This document shows positions 1 to 10,565 of a stretch of DNA of 64,000 nt, one piece after another. The position numbers and the translations under genes were made by a program. Under the pieces are notes generated by a model. The model was not told the DNA's origin. It worked only from the letters and a program-made list of their open reading frames with translations, and made no database searches. How positions within the stretch are numbered: the stretch's first letter is position 1; each line of letters starts with the position of its first letter. The stretch covers positions 1 through 64,000 of the forward strand of contig JALQPE010000946.1 of the NCBI GenBank assembly GCA_030407315.1. Direction: 5' to 3'. Origin of the DNA: Asparagopsis taxiformis (lineage: Eukaryota > Rhodophyta > Florideophyceae > Bonnemaisoniales > Bonnemaisoniaceae).

Positions 1-1
1 T

Positions 2-404
2 ACTCTGTATGAGCAAGGAGTCGATGATGTTCGCGTACGGAGAGGTCACATGGCGAAACGAAGAAAAACATTCTTGATGTATGCCATCAGCTGTATGCAA
101 CAGCGGGAGGACGACGAAAACATCGAGCATCCAATTTGGATTGTTCCGGCTCCGTTCTGTTCGGCGCAGTTCATCAACGACCCGCGGTATTTGCGAGGTG
201 AGGACACTCCGGCGGAACACACCAGGCGGCGGATGGCCAACGTCGAGTTTGTCGAGAACTACAGCAGCGGTTCGACGGGAAGAAGCTCAAGGCGAAGGAC
301 CTAGAAAAATCCGAAGATCATTGTAGTACGTGGCAATCCGCGATATCCGTCCGGGGCAGGAGCTCTACGTTCATTATGGGACAGCGTTTAGAGCATGGAA
401 TTAG
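2..404 (+). pseudogene. SET-domain methyltransferase fragment, frameshifted
   Basis: The stretch reads as the C-terminal part of a SET-domain lysine methyltransferase, but only by changing frame twice. Frame 2 is open from the window edge to about 270 and holds FINDPRYLRG followed by ANVEFVEN, which fits the SET core where an N-x-R/N-H-type motif precedes the NVxFV strand. Frame 1 (about 274-330) gives DGKKLKAKDLEKSED. Frame 3 (330-404) gives AIRDIRPGQELYVHYG and ends in TAG at 402; this matches the family's xIxxGEELxxxYG end motif. The beginning lies left of the window. Two frame changes in 400 bases suggest a dead copy, although short introns cannot be excluded. The family call rests on motif recognition alone. 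Confidence 0.45.
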
Positions 405-544
405 GGTCACGAAAGATGTTTTCATTTCGACTACAAATAAAGCTACGTTCCAGAGTTGAAGTATATCATATAATGCAGCATGTCCAGCCACCATTACTCC
501 AGGGTGAACCTATTGAGCAGTACTCGCCTGTCAAAAACCAATCG

Positions 545-835
545 TTCACACTCTAGGTGCACTTCGTCCGAGCAGTGAACCTGACTGCTTGGATGCTGTT
601 ATGCGTGCAGATGCAAAATACGACCAAGTTGAAATGGACGCCCGGTGGATGTCCCGCTCAGTTGCATTGCTGTCCGCCCAGAAATTCTACAATTCAGGGC
701 AGAAAAAAATATTGCAAAAAACATCCATTTCAGCGGGTCGATTGTGCCGTACGGCACACCCCCTCTCAAAAACATGTTCACATGTGCATGTTTTTGAGAA
801 TAGCCCCAATTTTAATTCAAAATCAGGACGTCTTC
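545..835 (+). repeat. Dispersed repeat R, copy 1 (inverted relative to copies at 12.2-13.3 kb)
   Basis: This segment is the reverse complement of the repeats at 12230-13317, with scattered mismatches. It carries a perfect 14-bp palindrome (GTGCCGTACGGCAC, 744-757) and, seven bases later, a perfect 13-bp inverted repeat (arms 764-776 and 787-799, loop of 10). Homology fades after about 830, where this copy has its own flank. No open frame is shared between copies, so I read it as a non-coding repeat. Confidence 0.75.
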
Positions 836-860
836 CGGACATAGGGGTGCTCGCGGCCTA

Positions 861-1060
861 GCTCGACAGCTGTAATTGTACCTCATTAATACTGTTGATG
901 ACTGCCTACCGTATACAATCTGGGCTGTTGGCGTATTATCCGGTACTTGACCTGACCTGAACGTTCATCGCAGACCGTTGTGGTTACCGACACTATACAG
1001 CAATCTTTTTTGTATCTCGTGCAACTCAATCGTTCCATCGCTTTCCGGGAAAGCTTCATT
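861..1060. other. No recognisable feature
   Basis: This interval lies between repeat R and the first ATG of the coiled-coil gene. I see no gene, repeat or clear promoter motif in it. Confidence 0.5.
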
Positions 1061-2911
1061 ATGCCGCCGCGTATTGCGAAGAAAGCTCCAAAGCCTCCGG
1101 GCCTCCAGAAAACCGGTCAGCAGCTGCTGTATCGAGTGCCCGACAATTCCCGTGCGAAGAAGCGGTCTGGGCCTACCGGCAGCATTGAACCGCGGTCCGT
1201 AGTCGCAAGACGGACCGGCGCAGAACTGGGGATCCGCAGCGAGAAAGTGAGGAAGGAGGAAACGGCGCGGAAGAGATGGGGCTTGACCGAGGCAAGCGTG
1301 CTCGCAGGGACAGTGAACATCATGATGATGACATGATAGTGGCTCAAAACATGTTGGAATTGCGGCAGAGTGCTATGGCAAAGGTAGTTCCCTCCGTTGG
1401 CAGATGCGGAGGTGCTGCAGACGGAGTCCCAGCCGGGGTTCCCGAGACACTGGAGGCTGTGACCCCCACTGCGCCAACTATGCCGAGTACATCAGCCCCA
1501 GCAGGTAATGCAGTCAGGGACCCGAGGATAGCGGCAAGGGATGTTGTTTCTGAGCAACGTTCACAGGATGCCAACTATCATCGGCGGTCAGGTGGTACTG
1601 AGGGGAGAGAGCAGCCGGAGTGCGGGCCTCGTCACAACAGACTGTCATTGGTGCCAAATATGCGCGTAACGCCCCCCGCGACGTCAGGCTATTGGCGATG
1701 GAGGACATCATAATCCCGATAGCGTGCGAGATGGGGGGACGGTGAGGGCAGAGAGGTTGCATCCGCCGGAATCCATCGATTTAATGGCGAGTCGCATCAA
1801 TGCGCAGAAGAAGAAGATCGCGGAGCTGGAAAAAAAGTGTTTAGCCCAGGACATAGCAAACAAGGCGCTCACCACGGAGATAGTTGCGTTGGAGGCTAAG
1901 GTGAAGACTCTGCAGGCGGAAAATGCCAGCCTTACTGCAATTGCGAGAACAGGTAGAATCAGTGATCACGGTGGCGGTAAGTCGAAAATACAGAAAGCCA
2001 TTCCTGTGAAATACCTTGGAGTTCTTAGGGCGGTTGAGGAAAACCTGACAAAGTGGTGCAAGAACGAGACTATGGAGCTGGACCCTATAGCGGAACAAAC
2101 GCAGAGACGTTGGACTGGACGTACCATCGAGGTAGAGCCGGTAGAAGGGGCACTTTGGAGCGAAAACGGTGTAGGATATATTGCTACCCCTCCGGCTATA
2201 TCATCAAGAATCTGCAGTGGTATACACCTTCGTACAGAGACGAGAGTGATCTGCTGATGACTTGGTGCGACACGTACTGCGTCAAAGTCCGTGGTGTGAT
2301 GTGTTTTCCGATGAGGAGCAGCGTGTGTGCTGTCAAGAGGCTGTGGCAGGGAGCAAGGAATTGAAAGTGAAGGTGACGCAGAAACTGTCCGACGTGATGA
2401 GTGCACGGAAGCGTAATGCGAGGGACAGATTGTTCGGTTCGCTGGGGTACACGAAATTAATGTCTAGATGCACGATGCTGACGACGCGAGCTGAGATGGA
2501 CGAGCGAGAGGATCAAAAGCGCGAAGCGTCTGAGAAGCTTTTGAAACGGGAAAGCAACGGTGATTTGGATATGGGGAGGTGGCGAACGGCACCGTTCTCA
2601 GAGCTGCGATACAGCAAAGGCATGGTTCCTGACAGCTTCGAAATGGAAGTGAATGGTGATGCATGGTTTAACAACCGAGTAGCTGTGAATGTGCTGGACA
2701 TCTTCAGGGTTATTCGATACGACCAGAACAAGTAATGGACATAGAGACGAGCATACTAACGCTGGCGCGCCTGGATGCTTGGCTAGTGACTACTGTGGAG
2801 TGTTTGGATGAACCGAAGGGGAAAGGAGGTGCACGGCAGAAGGAGTTTACAAGGCGGTACAGTCAATATGTGGGGGTAGCTTTTCAGCAATTAGTTGGTA
2901 TGGTGGTGTAA
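1061..2911 (+). pseudogene. Unrecognised coiled-coil protein gene, broken by frame changes
   Basis: I do not recognise this protein. The first ATG (1061) starts a basic, Pro/Lys-rich N-terminus (MPPRIAKKAPKPPG) that runs to 1336. The reading then moves to frame 1 (about 1276-1713, acidic HDDD patch then Ala/Pro-rich), then frame 2 (about 1780-2190), which holds a clear coiled coil with heptad leucines (KIAELEKKC... VALEAKVKTLQAENASL). It continues through frame 1 (GYIIKNLQWYTPSYRDE, about 2200), frame 3 (2262-2735, charged, ending FRVIRYDQNK) and frame 2 again (2735-2911, stop TAA at 2909). The TAATG at 2733-2737 overlaps the stop of one piece with the start of the next. It is convergent with the Plavaka-type transposase at 3418-6424 and could be an accessory gene of the same transposon. 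Frame changes may be decay or unrecognised introns. Confidence 0.4.
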
Positions 2912-3417
2912 CTGCATGTCTTGTCTCCAAGGCTCGCAAGCAAGGGAAGAAACGGACGTTGTCGAGAGCGAACAGCGGACTAGTGCACAGTCACGGCATG
3001 TGGTTTGCAAGCCGTACTGTGACGAGAGGCTGTTGAAGTGTGGCAAAGCGGAGAGGGGTCTGGAATTGTTCATGTCGTTGATGATGTAAACCGCTGCTCA
3101 TCACTTGTTCTAGTGTCCGAGGATTGGATTCAATCGCATATTACGTCAAACCTCGGTGCTGTAATGGATTGTGTGATTGCGCAAGGACTAATTGGCGCAG
3201 AACTTTTCGTCGTTGACCCATATGCTGGACACCTGAGTGCAAACCTGAATGTCGAAATCAATGGCCCACAGTATGGGGGCATGGAGCGGCGCCATGCAGC
3301 CACTGCTGATAACGGTTTTGGCGTAATGGAGGATGGTTGAAATTAGTGCAGTAAATGTGACGTTGACTAGAAGGTTTTTCATGTAGTACATTATCAATAG
3401 AGTGCTGCGATTTAGAT
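2912..3417. other. Convergent intergenic stretch, no supported gene
   Basis: This stretch lies between the 3' ends of two convergent broken genes. Short open frames exist (for example 3038-3340, plus) but show no motif, no start context and no similarity to anything else in the window. Confidence 0.4.
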
Positions 3418-6400
3418 TTATTCTTCTTCATTATCATCTGTGAATTGGTAATCAGTGTTGGTGTAGAAGCGGTTGAGATAGAAACGGTGGTCCGACCAGT
3501 GCATTTGTTTCGTAAATGGCTTGACTGGAAATTTACTTCGTACGATGTGCACGGTGCCAGATATAGTAGATGCAGGAATGAGGTCAAACCAAGGACCACC
3601 TGCACTGTGGGATGCAGTGTCGTTGCTGTCAACGGATCCGTTGTCCGGGTCCCATGTGGACCACTTTAAACAAATGCACCCAAGTGATTTTTCCACAGCG
3701 GTTTTTGGGGCAAAGCAGGTCATATACTGAACGAAAGCGAGTTCTACAGGTTGAAACAGGTTTGGAGACTGCAGGCGTACCAGTGCCAGGACGCGCCCTA
3801 CCCATATGGTTCTGTAGTCATCGGCAGTTCCGGAGATGACGACAAAGGAGTACTGCGATCTCTTTGCGGGGCCGAACGATGAAGTTGCAAAGACGCGCTG
3901 CTGCTTGTGCCTCGACACGTTTGTGGGGCGAAGCATGCCACTGTGCGGGTCAAAGTCGTCGGCATCTGGGACGTACCCTCCCATGACGTAGGCGGACTTT
4001 ACCACGGTGACGGAAATGTCCATGTCATGTATTGGAGGCCTTCTGCCGTGGCGCGCAGTCTAGCGAGGGTGAGGAACGCTTGTGCAGCTGTGTCACCGAG
4101 TTGCTGGAATAGCGTTATGGTGCCAGACGGGAACGAGGAGTTGTGCAGAGGCAAAAGAGTGGCAGGATCGGGCTGTCCGTCGATATCTGCAACGAGGAGG
4201 GTTGCATCGGGCAGCAGGGAGCAAAGTCGTGCAGTGCAACGGTGAATCCGTCGCGAACGAGTACTGCACCGCACCGTCGTGGGCCGATGTCGATGCGTTG
4301 GAGTGGCCAAGGAGAATTCCATGTGGCGAATAGTCTCTTCCATGGCTGTGGAGCGCCTTCGAGAGGTTTTCCTATAACTCTGTTTGAACAGAAGATGCGA
4401 GTGTTCGTAGGGGCCTGCATCAATGTGTTCCAGGGCGCCATATCTCTGCAAGTCACCGGGAAGATGGTCAGAAGATGGAACTTGAAAGTTTTGAGACCTG
4501 TGGTGTGGAATGGGCCGAGGGTGGAGAGCATTGATTGTTTGAAATAGGAAATGGAGTTCTGGAGGCTTTCTAGTTCGGCGGCAGTCCAGTGCTTGATGCG
4601 ACCGCGTTTCATGACCCATGCGACGAGGTCAGAGTATTGCGTGCAGATGGAAGTGAGGGGGGCTGTATCTACTTCGTCACAGCATGTGTCAATGAATGCT
4701 GCGATGAAAGGGAACACCATGTCGACATGGTGATAGTCTTTGGCTGCGAGCATGCCGCGTATGCCGTCCTCCGTGAAGAGGCCGTTCAAATTGGTGCCCT
4801 TCTCACCCTTGGAGAAGTCGACATGAAGACCGGTGATGTAGTAGTCGCGTTCGATAGCGGACAGAATGCTGTTTGAGCCGGCGAGGATGGATTTTTTCAC
4901 CTTCTTGAAGGTGCGAGGTGTCCCGGAATGGGAGGCAGTGGTGGTGGTGAGGTCTGGGGAGCTGAGGCGGTGGACAATGCACTGTTTGATGAGCTTTGAG
5001 ATGCAGAGGTGGAGATTGTGCAGAGGCTCGAAGGAGAAAATGTTGTAGGGGTCTAGGGGACTGTTGGTGGGTAAAAGAGCGGTCGATTCGAGGACAGAGT
5101 GTTTTTCGAGGAGGGAGAGAGCTTCGAGCGGAGCAGTTGTATGCTCCTGAGCGCTCTCTTGGCGTGCAGAGCGTGTATCATCGAGGGAGCGGGGCTGGTG
5201 TGGCGCGGGGATTCAAGTTGAGTGGCGGGGATGTAGCAGCGGTGGCAGGGATGTGTGGTGGTAGTGCTGTTGCGAGTGCATGACAGCTCTTTGGCCTCTG
5301 GAAAGTCGCAGCAATAATTGGCTAGGATGGGAAAGCATTGGCGGGCAGTTGCAGTGGAGTCTGTGCAGGGGAACCCGGAAGAGAACGCGGTGGATAGGGA
5401 CGAAAACACTTTTTCGAGTGCTTTATGAAGAATATCAATTTTGCGAGCGCGACTAGCAGAACTAGAGGTTGTCGGCATTTCATCACCGAACAAGGCGTTG
5501 GACGAAGGGTTAACAATGTACGGAAGATACCCGACGATGGTGAGGCCGGTACGGATGCAGTGGCGACGGAGGGGGGCGGAGAAGTTGAGCAGTGTGACGT
5601 GTATGGGGTATGCGACGATTGCGGAGCTCTTGAGGCTTGTGCTGCTCTTGTCGGAGTACACTTGGAGGAGCCGGCAAAGGAGGAAGCGGTGGGATCATTT
5701 TCCTCTGCCCATACGACCTGTGGATCTTCCGAGAGCTGCACGCGCTGTCTAGTAACCTGGTGCAGCGTTTTCGCGAATTCTGTGTGTAGGGGATGAGAAA
5801 ATATTGCGGTGCCGTCTGGGGCGGTCTGTGGGGAGGGGTGGAAGAGAGTATTTTGGTCGTTAGCCAGTGCTAACTGCCTGCGGAGCATGTCGACTGGGTC
5901 GCGGAGGTACAGCTGTGCCGAGTACTTACCAGTTTTGTCTGGAATGATGTGGCTCTTGTAACCTTCGGTGCGGAAATGTGTTTCGACCATGGAAGCGGTA
6001 ACGTGGCGACATTTTCTACGGTGCGAACGGCGCTGTTGAACTTTTCTAGGGAGAATGCGGGGTCTTGTAGGATGTGTGATGACTTCGCTCACGCGGCCAG
6101 CGCCGGCCTTGTACTCGAGGGTTGTGAGACTGGCGGCGAGGGATTGCACGAGGAGGTCTGCGCGGGAGGGGTTGAGGTTGGTGGCAGTGCAGCGTCACAG
6201 GGTGAGTCGCTGGAGGAAGCACGACCAGATTCTGGGTCTGGGGAGCTGGGTTGCGGGGAATCATGGTCGCCGTTTCGAGCAGGCTCATGGGTGACGGCAG
6301 GGACACGAGCGTTGTTGAAATGTTGGGGAGAGGGGTTGAAACGGTAGCGACACGTTCGCTCATGCAGCGCGAGCGCATAAGCATCTACGCAGTAGTAGAA

Positions 6401-6424
6401 GCACCCTTCATACTTGCATTCCAT
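3418..6424 (-). pseudogene. Plavaka-type DNA transposase, frameshifted
   Basis: About 1,000 codons of a Plavaka-type (CACTA-related) transposase can be followed across several frames. Starting at ATG 6424, a C2H2/C-like zinc finger (CKYEGCFYYC, then LALHERTC) opens the protein, as usual in this family. Next comes the region with VETHFRTEGYKSHIIPDKTG (about 5980-5900), then, after a 1-nt frame change near 5660, YSDKSSTSLKSSAIVAYPIH and LTIVGYLPYI, which match the family's YxDxT...aYPVYLTxGN...R...llGYLP block. The DFPEAKELSCTRN...CHRCYIP segment corresponds to DYPExxxLxxxxxxCPxC. A SFEPLHNLHLCISKLI segment follows, then LKTFKFHLLTIFP (the KxHxxxH block). The C-terminus has IPASTISGTVHIV and HRFYLNRFYTNTD, the IxGxxHIVP...FYVNxYxDxH ending. 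At least three frame changes make it inactive. Assignment is by motif order, without a search. Confidence 0.72.
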
Positions 6425-7025
6425 GTCGAGTTTTGACGCAAAAGGGAGGATTGCGAGCTGAACAGGGGAGACTGTGCCGTCCAGATGCGACCAATTTTAT
6501 TTTTGTGGTGCTTTCGAGACTTGGAATGTAACGTGTTCGTTCGTAGTTTTGTGGGTAGTAGTTTTGTGCTCACTCCAGCTGACATCCCAACGGTGGAATT
6601 TAACCGAGAGTTCAATCATTTCCAACTGTTACATCACATTGCGTGCTGGCAACGTGTGCATGGAAGGACGAACGACTGCCCTGGGACATGAATTTTCAAT
6701 TAATTCATTTGTAATAATAAACTTTTTTATTTCCAAACTTCGTGGAATCTGAATGTGCTTTACAGCGGATATGCCACGGATCATGTAAGGAAAGCAAATG
6801 GATTCTCATATATATGATTATATGTTTATATTCGTTGTTCTCGATCCGGATCTCATTGTTCGGGGAATCAGAGACCATGGCTTGGGCCATACTCAATCTC
6901 ACTGCCGGCGATGATTTCGAGTATGCACAGCAAGACTTAAGCGGACGCAGAAAGCTGTCCGGTCGACGCCGCAGGCTCCACTCCGCCCTCATCACCGACT
7001 GATATTCTTTGACCGACTTTGCTTT
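6425..7025. other. Flank upstream of the transposase, no gene seen
   Basis: This is moderately AT-rich DNA upstream of the transposase start. I found no convincing terminal inverted repeat that would mark the transposon end. Confidence 0.4.
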
Positions 7026-7063
7026 GTACGTGCGCGAATCTTGATCAAGATTCGCGCACGTAC
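7026..7063. repeat. Perfect 38-bp palindrome
   Basis: The two 19-nt halves are exact reverse complements with no spacer; the left arm is GTACGTGCGCGAATCTTGA. Pairing stops abruptly on both sides (7025 T opposite 7064 C). The palindrome could extrude as a cruciform or be the scar of an inverted duplication. Confidence 0.95.
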
Positions 7064-7099
7064 CTTCGTTCCATCCTCTACCCTCGAGGGTATGCGTTG

Positions 7100-8110
7100 A
7101 GGAAGGGTGGGTTTTGAGTCTGACTATTTCCGTTATGCGATATTTTTCATGGGAAGCCTGTTGACTGGGTGTGTATTGAGCGGAGGATGGAAGAGAGGTA
7201 CGTGAAGTTTTGAAAGTATGCTGTGAGGGAAGGTTGATTTTGAGTCTGACTGTTGTGGTTGATTCCGATGTTGTGTAGATGATGCAGGAATTTTGATGAC
7301 GGAAGGTAAGTTTCATTGAGTGCCAAGATGTGCTTTGCGAAGATATGGACTGCTGACTTTGATTATTCATTGCAAGGTTTTTGGATCATGGTTTGTATTG
7401 TGTGTAGGATGGATGAGAGGTACATTTGCGAGTTCTCAGGGTATGTAGCGAGGGAAACGTTGGTTTTCAATCTGACTGTTGCGATTGAATCCGATGTTGC
7501 GTAGGTGATGGAGGAATAGTGATGACGGAAGGTAAGTCACATTGGGCGCCCACCGGTTGTGCGAAGATGCGGAATGCTGACTGCTTTTCTTGGCTACACG
7601 ATTACGTGATTTATGGTTTTTATTGTGTGCAGGATGGAACGGGTAAGGTAAGTGTGCGAGTTTTGAAAGTAAGCAGCGAGGGAATGTTGGTTTTGAGTCT
7701 GACTATTTCCATTGATGCGATATTTTTCATTGGAAGCCTATTGAGTCATGGTGTGTATTGTGTGGAGCGAAGGTAAGTGTGCGAGTTTTGAAAGTATGCT
7801 GTGATGGAAGGTTGGTTTTGGGTCTGACTGTTGTGGTTGATTCCGATATTGTGTAGGTGATGCAGGAATGGTGATGACGGAAGGTAAGTTTCATTCAGAA
7901 CCAAGACTTGTTTTGCGAAGATATGGACTGCTGACTTTGATTATTCATTGCAAGGTTTTTGGATCATGGTTTGTATTTTGTGTAGGATGGATGATTCACT
8001 CATCCTCTCGGAGAGGTAAGTAAGGGAGTTTCTAGGATATCTGTCGTGGTAAGCGTTGCTTTTGAATCTGACTGTTGGGGTTGATGTTTTGTATGTGATG
8101 CAGGAGTGGT
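7100..8110 (+). repeat. Degenerate tandem repeat series with exon-like mini-cassettes
   Basis: Blocks recur with spacings near 125 and 226 bp; the phrase TCTGACT recurs near 7119, 7244, 7469, 7698, 7823 and 8062. Three 27-nt cassettes (7279-7305, 7505-7531, 7857-7883) are each preceded by a T-rich tract ending in TAG and followed directly by GTAAGT. A second type sits between them: 12 nt at 7186-7197 and 7408-7419, and 30 nt at 7986-8015, again bounded by AG and GTAC/GTAAGT. The 27-nt cassettes share one open frame with conservative changes: DAGILMTE, DGGIVMTE, DAGMVMTE. This may be a multi-micro-exon gene remnant or just a repeat with splice-like edges. The strand is G/T-rich throughout. Confidence 0.6.
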
Positions 8111-8465
8111 GAAGCAGGAACGGCAGGACTGAAGGAGAGTGAAGAAGGGATGTAGGAAGATGGGGAATGAAGCTGTGAGGTGTTTCTGGTATGTGTATAT
8201 TTTGGGGCATACGATAGAAGTGAGAGTGGGTTTCAAGTGGTGTAAGATTTTGCTGACCATGTTCGTGTTTGATGTCTTGATGATGTAATGGGCTGGGGTG
8301 GTGTCGAGGAAAGCGGGGATGGAATTGGGAAGGAGCGGATTTTTGTAATCTAGGTCGTGAGGGTTCTTGCAGTATGTGCGGATGGTGGTGCATGGCGTTC
8401 GGATGGTAGGGAGAACGTGATAGTGAGGGAGATGGGTGGTCGACGATATGCTGACAGGTATTTTG
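8111..8465. other. G-rich stretch, no gene seen
   Basis: The plus strand is purine/G-rich with few C. Long minus-strand open frames here are explained by this composition and by the neighbouring 24-bp repeats. Confidence 0.4.
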
Positions 8466-8617
8466 TATTCTGTCTGGATACGTATTTCGTATTCTGGCTG
8501 GATACATATTCCGTATTCTGGCTGGATACGTATTTCCTATTCTAACCGGGTATTTATTTCCTATTCTAACCGGGTATTTATTTCCTATTCTGACCAGATA
8601 TGTATTCCCTATTCTAG
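8466..8617. repeat. 24-bp minisatellite, six full units
   Basis: Units begin with TATTCT at 8466, 8490, 8514, 8538, 8562 and 8586, with a partial unit at 8610. The spacing is exactly 24 bp, so the array stays open in several frames and gives 8-residue repeats (minus strand type RIGNKYPV). The regular unit explains those frames. Confidence 0.93.
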
Positions 8618-8740
8618 AGAGACGTATTGTATACGAGCAGTTTCCTAAATGAGAGAATAAAATACGGTCCGATATGGGCCCTGAATTTACCATCCGCTGT
8701 AATTTCTTCCCTCCCGGTTTTCGCTGATATATTGTATACT

Positions 8741-9170
8741 GGATGTCGGGTCCTAGTATTCCGCCATATGTACTAGAGAAAGTGGATGTCGGGTCCTAGT
8801 ATTCCGCCAAACGCACTAGAGAAAGTGGATGTCGGGTCCTAGTATTCCGCCATATGTACTAGAGAAAGTGGATGTCGGGTCCTAGTATTCCGCCAAACGT
8901 ACTAGAGAAAGTGGATGTCGGGCCCTAGTATTCCGCCATATGTACTAGAGAAAGTGGATGTCGGGTCCTAGTATTCCGCCAAACGTACTAGAGAAAGTGG
9001 ATGTCGGGCCCTAGTATTCCGCCAAACGTACTAGAGAAAGTGGATGTCGGGCCCTAGTATTCCGCCAAACGTACTAGAGAAAGTGGATGTCGGGTCCTAG
9101 TATTCCGCCATATGTACTAGAGAAAGTGGATGTCGGGCCCTAGTATTCCGCCATATGTACTAGAGAAAGT
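8741..9170. repeat. 43-bp minisatellite, ten units
   Basis: Ten head-to-tail units of exactly 43 bp start at 8741 and every 43 bases to 9128. Each contains GGATGTCGGG(T/C)CC, CTAGTATTCCGCC and TACTAGAGAAA. Two sites vary: GGGTCC or GGGCCC, and ATATGTA or AAACG(T/C)A. Variants are interspersed rather than grouped, as expected from unequal exchange or conversion. There are no unique spacers. Confidence 0.95.
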
Positions 9171-9219
9171 GGACGTCCGCATCCAAAAAATTTTTATTTT
9201 TTTTTGGACGCGGACGTTC
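9171..9219. repeat. Imperfect hairpin ending the 43-bp array
   Basis: GGACGTCCGCATCCAAAAAA (9171-9190) pairs with a near-perfect inverse at about 9199-9219 (TTTTTTGGACGCGGACGTTC type), separated by a T/A-rich loop. The GGACGTCCG core returns at about 9270 and in the cluster at 10.6-10.9 kb. Confidence 0.8.
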
Positions 9220-9226
9220 ATTTGTT

Positions 9227-9553
9227 CTAGTAAATCTCGGGGCCGACTAGGACCCGTACTAGAGAGACTGGACGTCCGCGTCCACTTCCGAAAACACTGA
9301 CGACACCAGGCGTGTACACGCCATCTCCTCTGTCTACATCGATGCAGTCTCCCACTGACGGCTTACCACTGCAGACAGGATACTGCTCAGGAAGTTTGAT
9401 TTCCACAACAGTAGCCTTCCACCATATTGCGTCATCACCCACTTGGAACCATACGTCTATTTGCGTGCTGACACAGGGAAGTGCATCTACGGCCGCTGCT
9501 CGCTCACGCTCACGGCCAGCTTTCGCTTTTTCGCTCTGTCGCCTAATTCGCAA
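9227..9553 (-). CDS. Small hypothetical protein with a Tudor/Agenet-like stretch
   Basis: This is a 108-codon frame from ATG 9553 to a stop at 9227. It has a charged N-terminus (RRQSEKAKAGRERERAAA), then DVWFQVGDDAIWWKATVVEI and SVGDCIDVDRGDGVYTPGVV. The pattern V-W-x-V-G-D-x-x-x-W-W-x-A-x-V-x-x-I, followed by a second GDxIDVxxGDGxY strand pair, resembles a small beta-barrel reader fold (Tudor/Agenet class). A short acidic frame upstream on the same strand (MGEVVSSEEVDEDLS, near 9660-9615) could be a first exon, but I cannot show a splice site. It lies in otherwise gene-free DNA with C-over-G skew on the plus strand, so chance is a real alternative. Confidence 0.3.
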   Translation of the reverse strand: MRIRRQSEKAKAGRERERAAAVDALPCVSTQIDVWFQVGDDAIWWKATVVEIKLPEQYPVCSGKPSVGDCIDVDRGDGVYTPGVVSVFGSGRGRPVSLVRVLVGPEIY

Positions 9554-10565
9554 TGATTCACGCCTAGTTATAGTTGCTCCACGAAATAAAGATACTACAA
9601 CGCACTATCTGCAATTTTGTTTAGGACAAGTCTTCGTCGACTTCTTCACTAGATACTACTTCACCCATGTCTGTAACGTCCAATTTTTTCATTTTTAGTA
9701 TGATACGAAATCACTACCATGTTCCCTACTGCCATACAAGTTGTCAAAAACTCTACTACTGCGTTCAAGATACTAGTCACGCTTAAAGCCAGGCCGGAAC
9801 TCACTATTCAGGTCAATCTTGTGTATGCGGGAGTGACTTTATTACAAAATTTAGCGACTTCGACAGTAACTATGCCGTAGTATCTGTGCTAAAAATCAAT
9901 ATAGATGGTTCCATTATGCACTAAGTAATACTAGAAAAACTGAACTCAAGTAAAATTGCCCACTATTTCTACCATACCCTACCTATGGTACAACAATGGC
10001 CATATCGAGATTAGCTAGTTAACGTCATACACTTTGCATCTCGCCTCTTCCATATGATATATTATTCCTCATGGACGCCCAAAACGTCACGCTATCGAAG
10101 GGTATGGCGCGTTGGAACAGTCAGTACCAGTCCATCACTCTAGCCTCACTACACTGCTACGAATGCCATCTGTACTACAGACCGGCGTAACTATCCAAGT
10201 TCATGGTTCGAGTCCAACATGGTACTGTCACACATATGGTTCCCCCGTTCCGTCATTCCAGCATGAAAATTATAAAAATCGTGGAATATGCCACCTCCGG
10301 TCACTGTCATGACCATCGCGACGTGTCCTTGGCCTTTCCACTGTTATTTTTCCGTACAGTACTGGAAAATTCCACCATGTCACGGTGCTTATACCCACTC
10401 CCACGGCGCAGTTTCATTCCACTATATTCTTTACGGTATTTCCACTACTTATCTATGGCACGGCGCCGGTAATTTCTGGGATTTTTTGATGGTTTGTCAT
10501 TCCACTAATTTCTAATGGTCGAGACCATGAAATTTGCTGGTTTTTCAAAAAATTGCTTATCCTGT
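9554..10565. other. Non-coding C/T-rich stretch
   Basis: There is no supported gene here. The plus strand is poor in G and has recurrent TTCCAC words between 10,340 and 10,500. Short frames show no motif. Confidence 0.4.

Noticed and set aside
7941..8693. Minus-strand 250-codon frame with 8-residue repeats
   Set aside because: It is created by the 24-bp minisatellite (a multiple of three) and by low C content; no homologous copy or start context.
8741..9170. Regular repeats that might be read as a CRISPR array
   Set aside because: Units are contiguous 43-bp copies without unique spacers, in eukaryotic DNA with no cas genes. This is a minisatellite.
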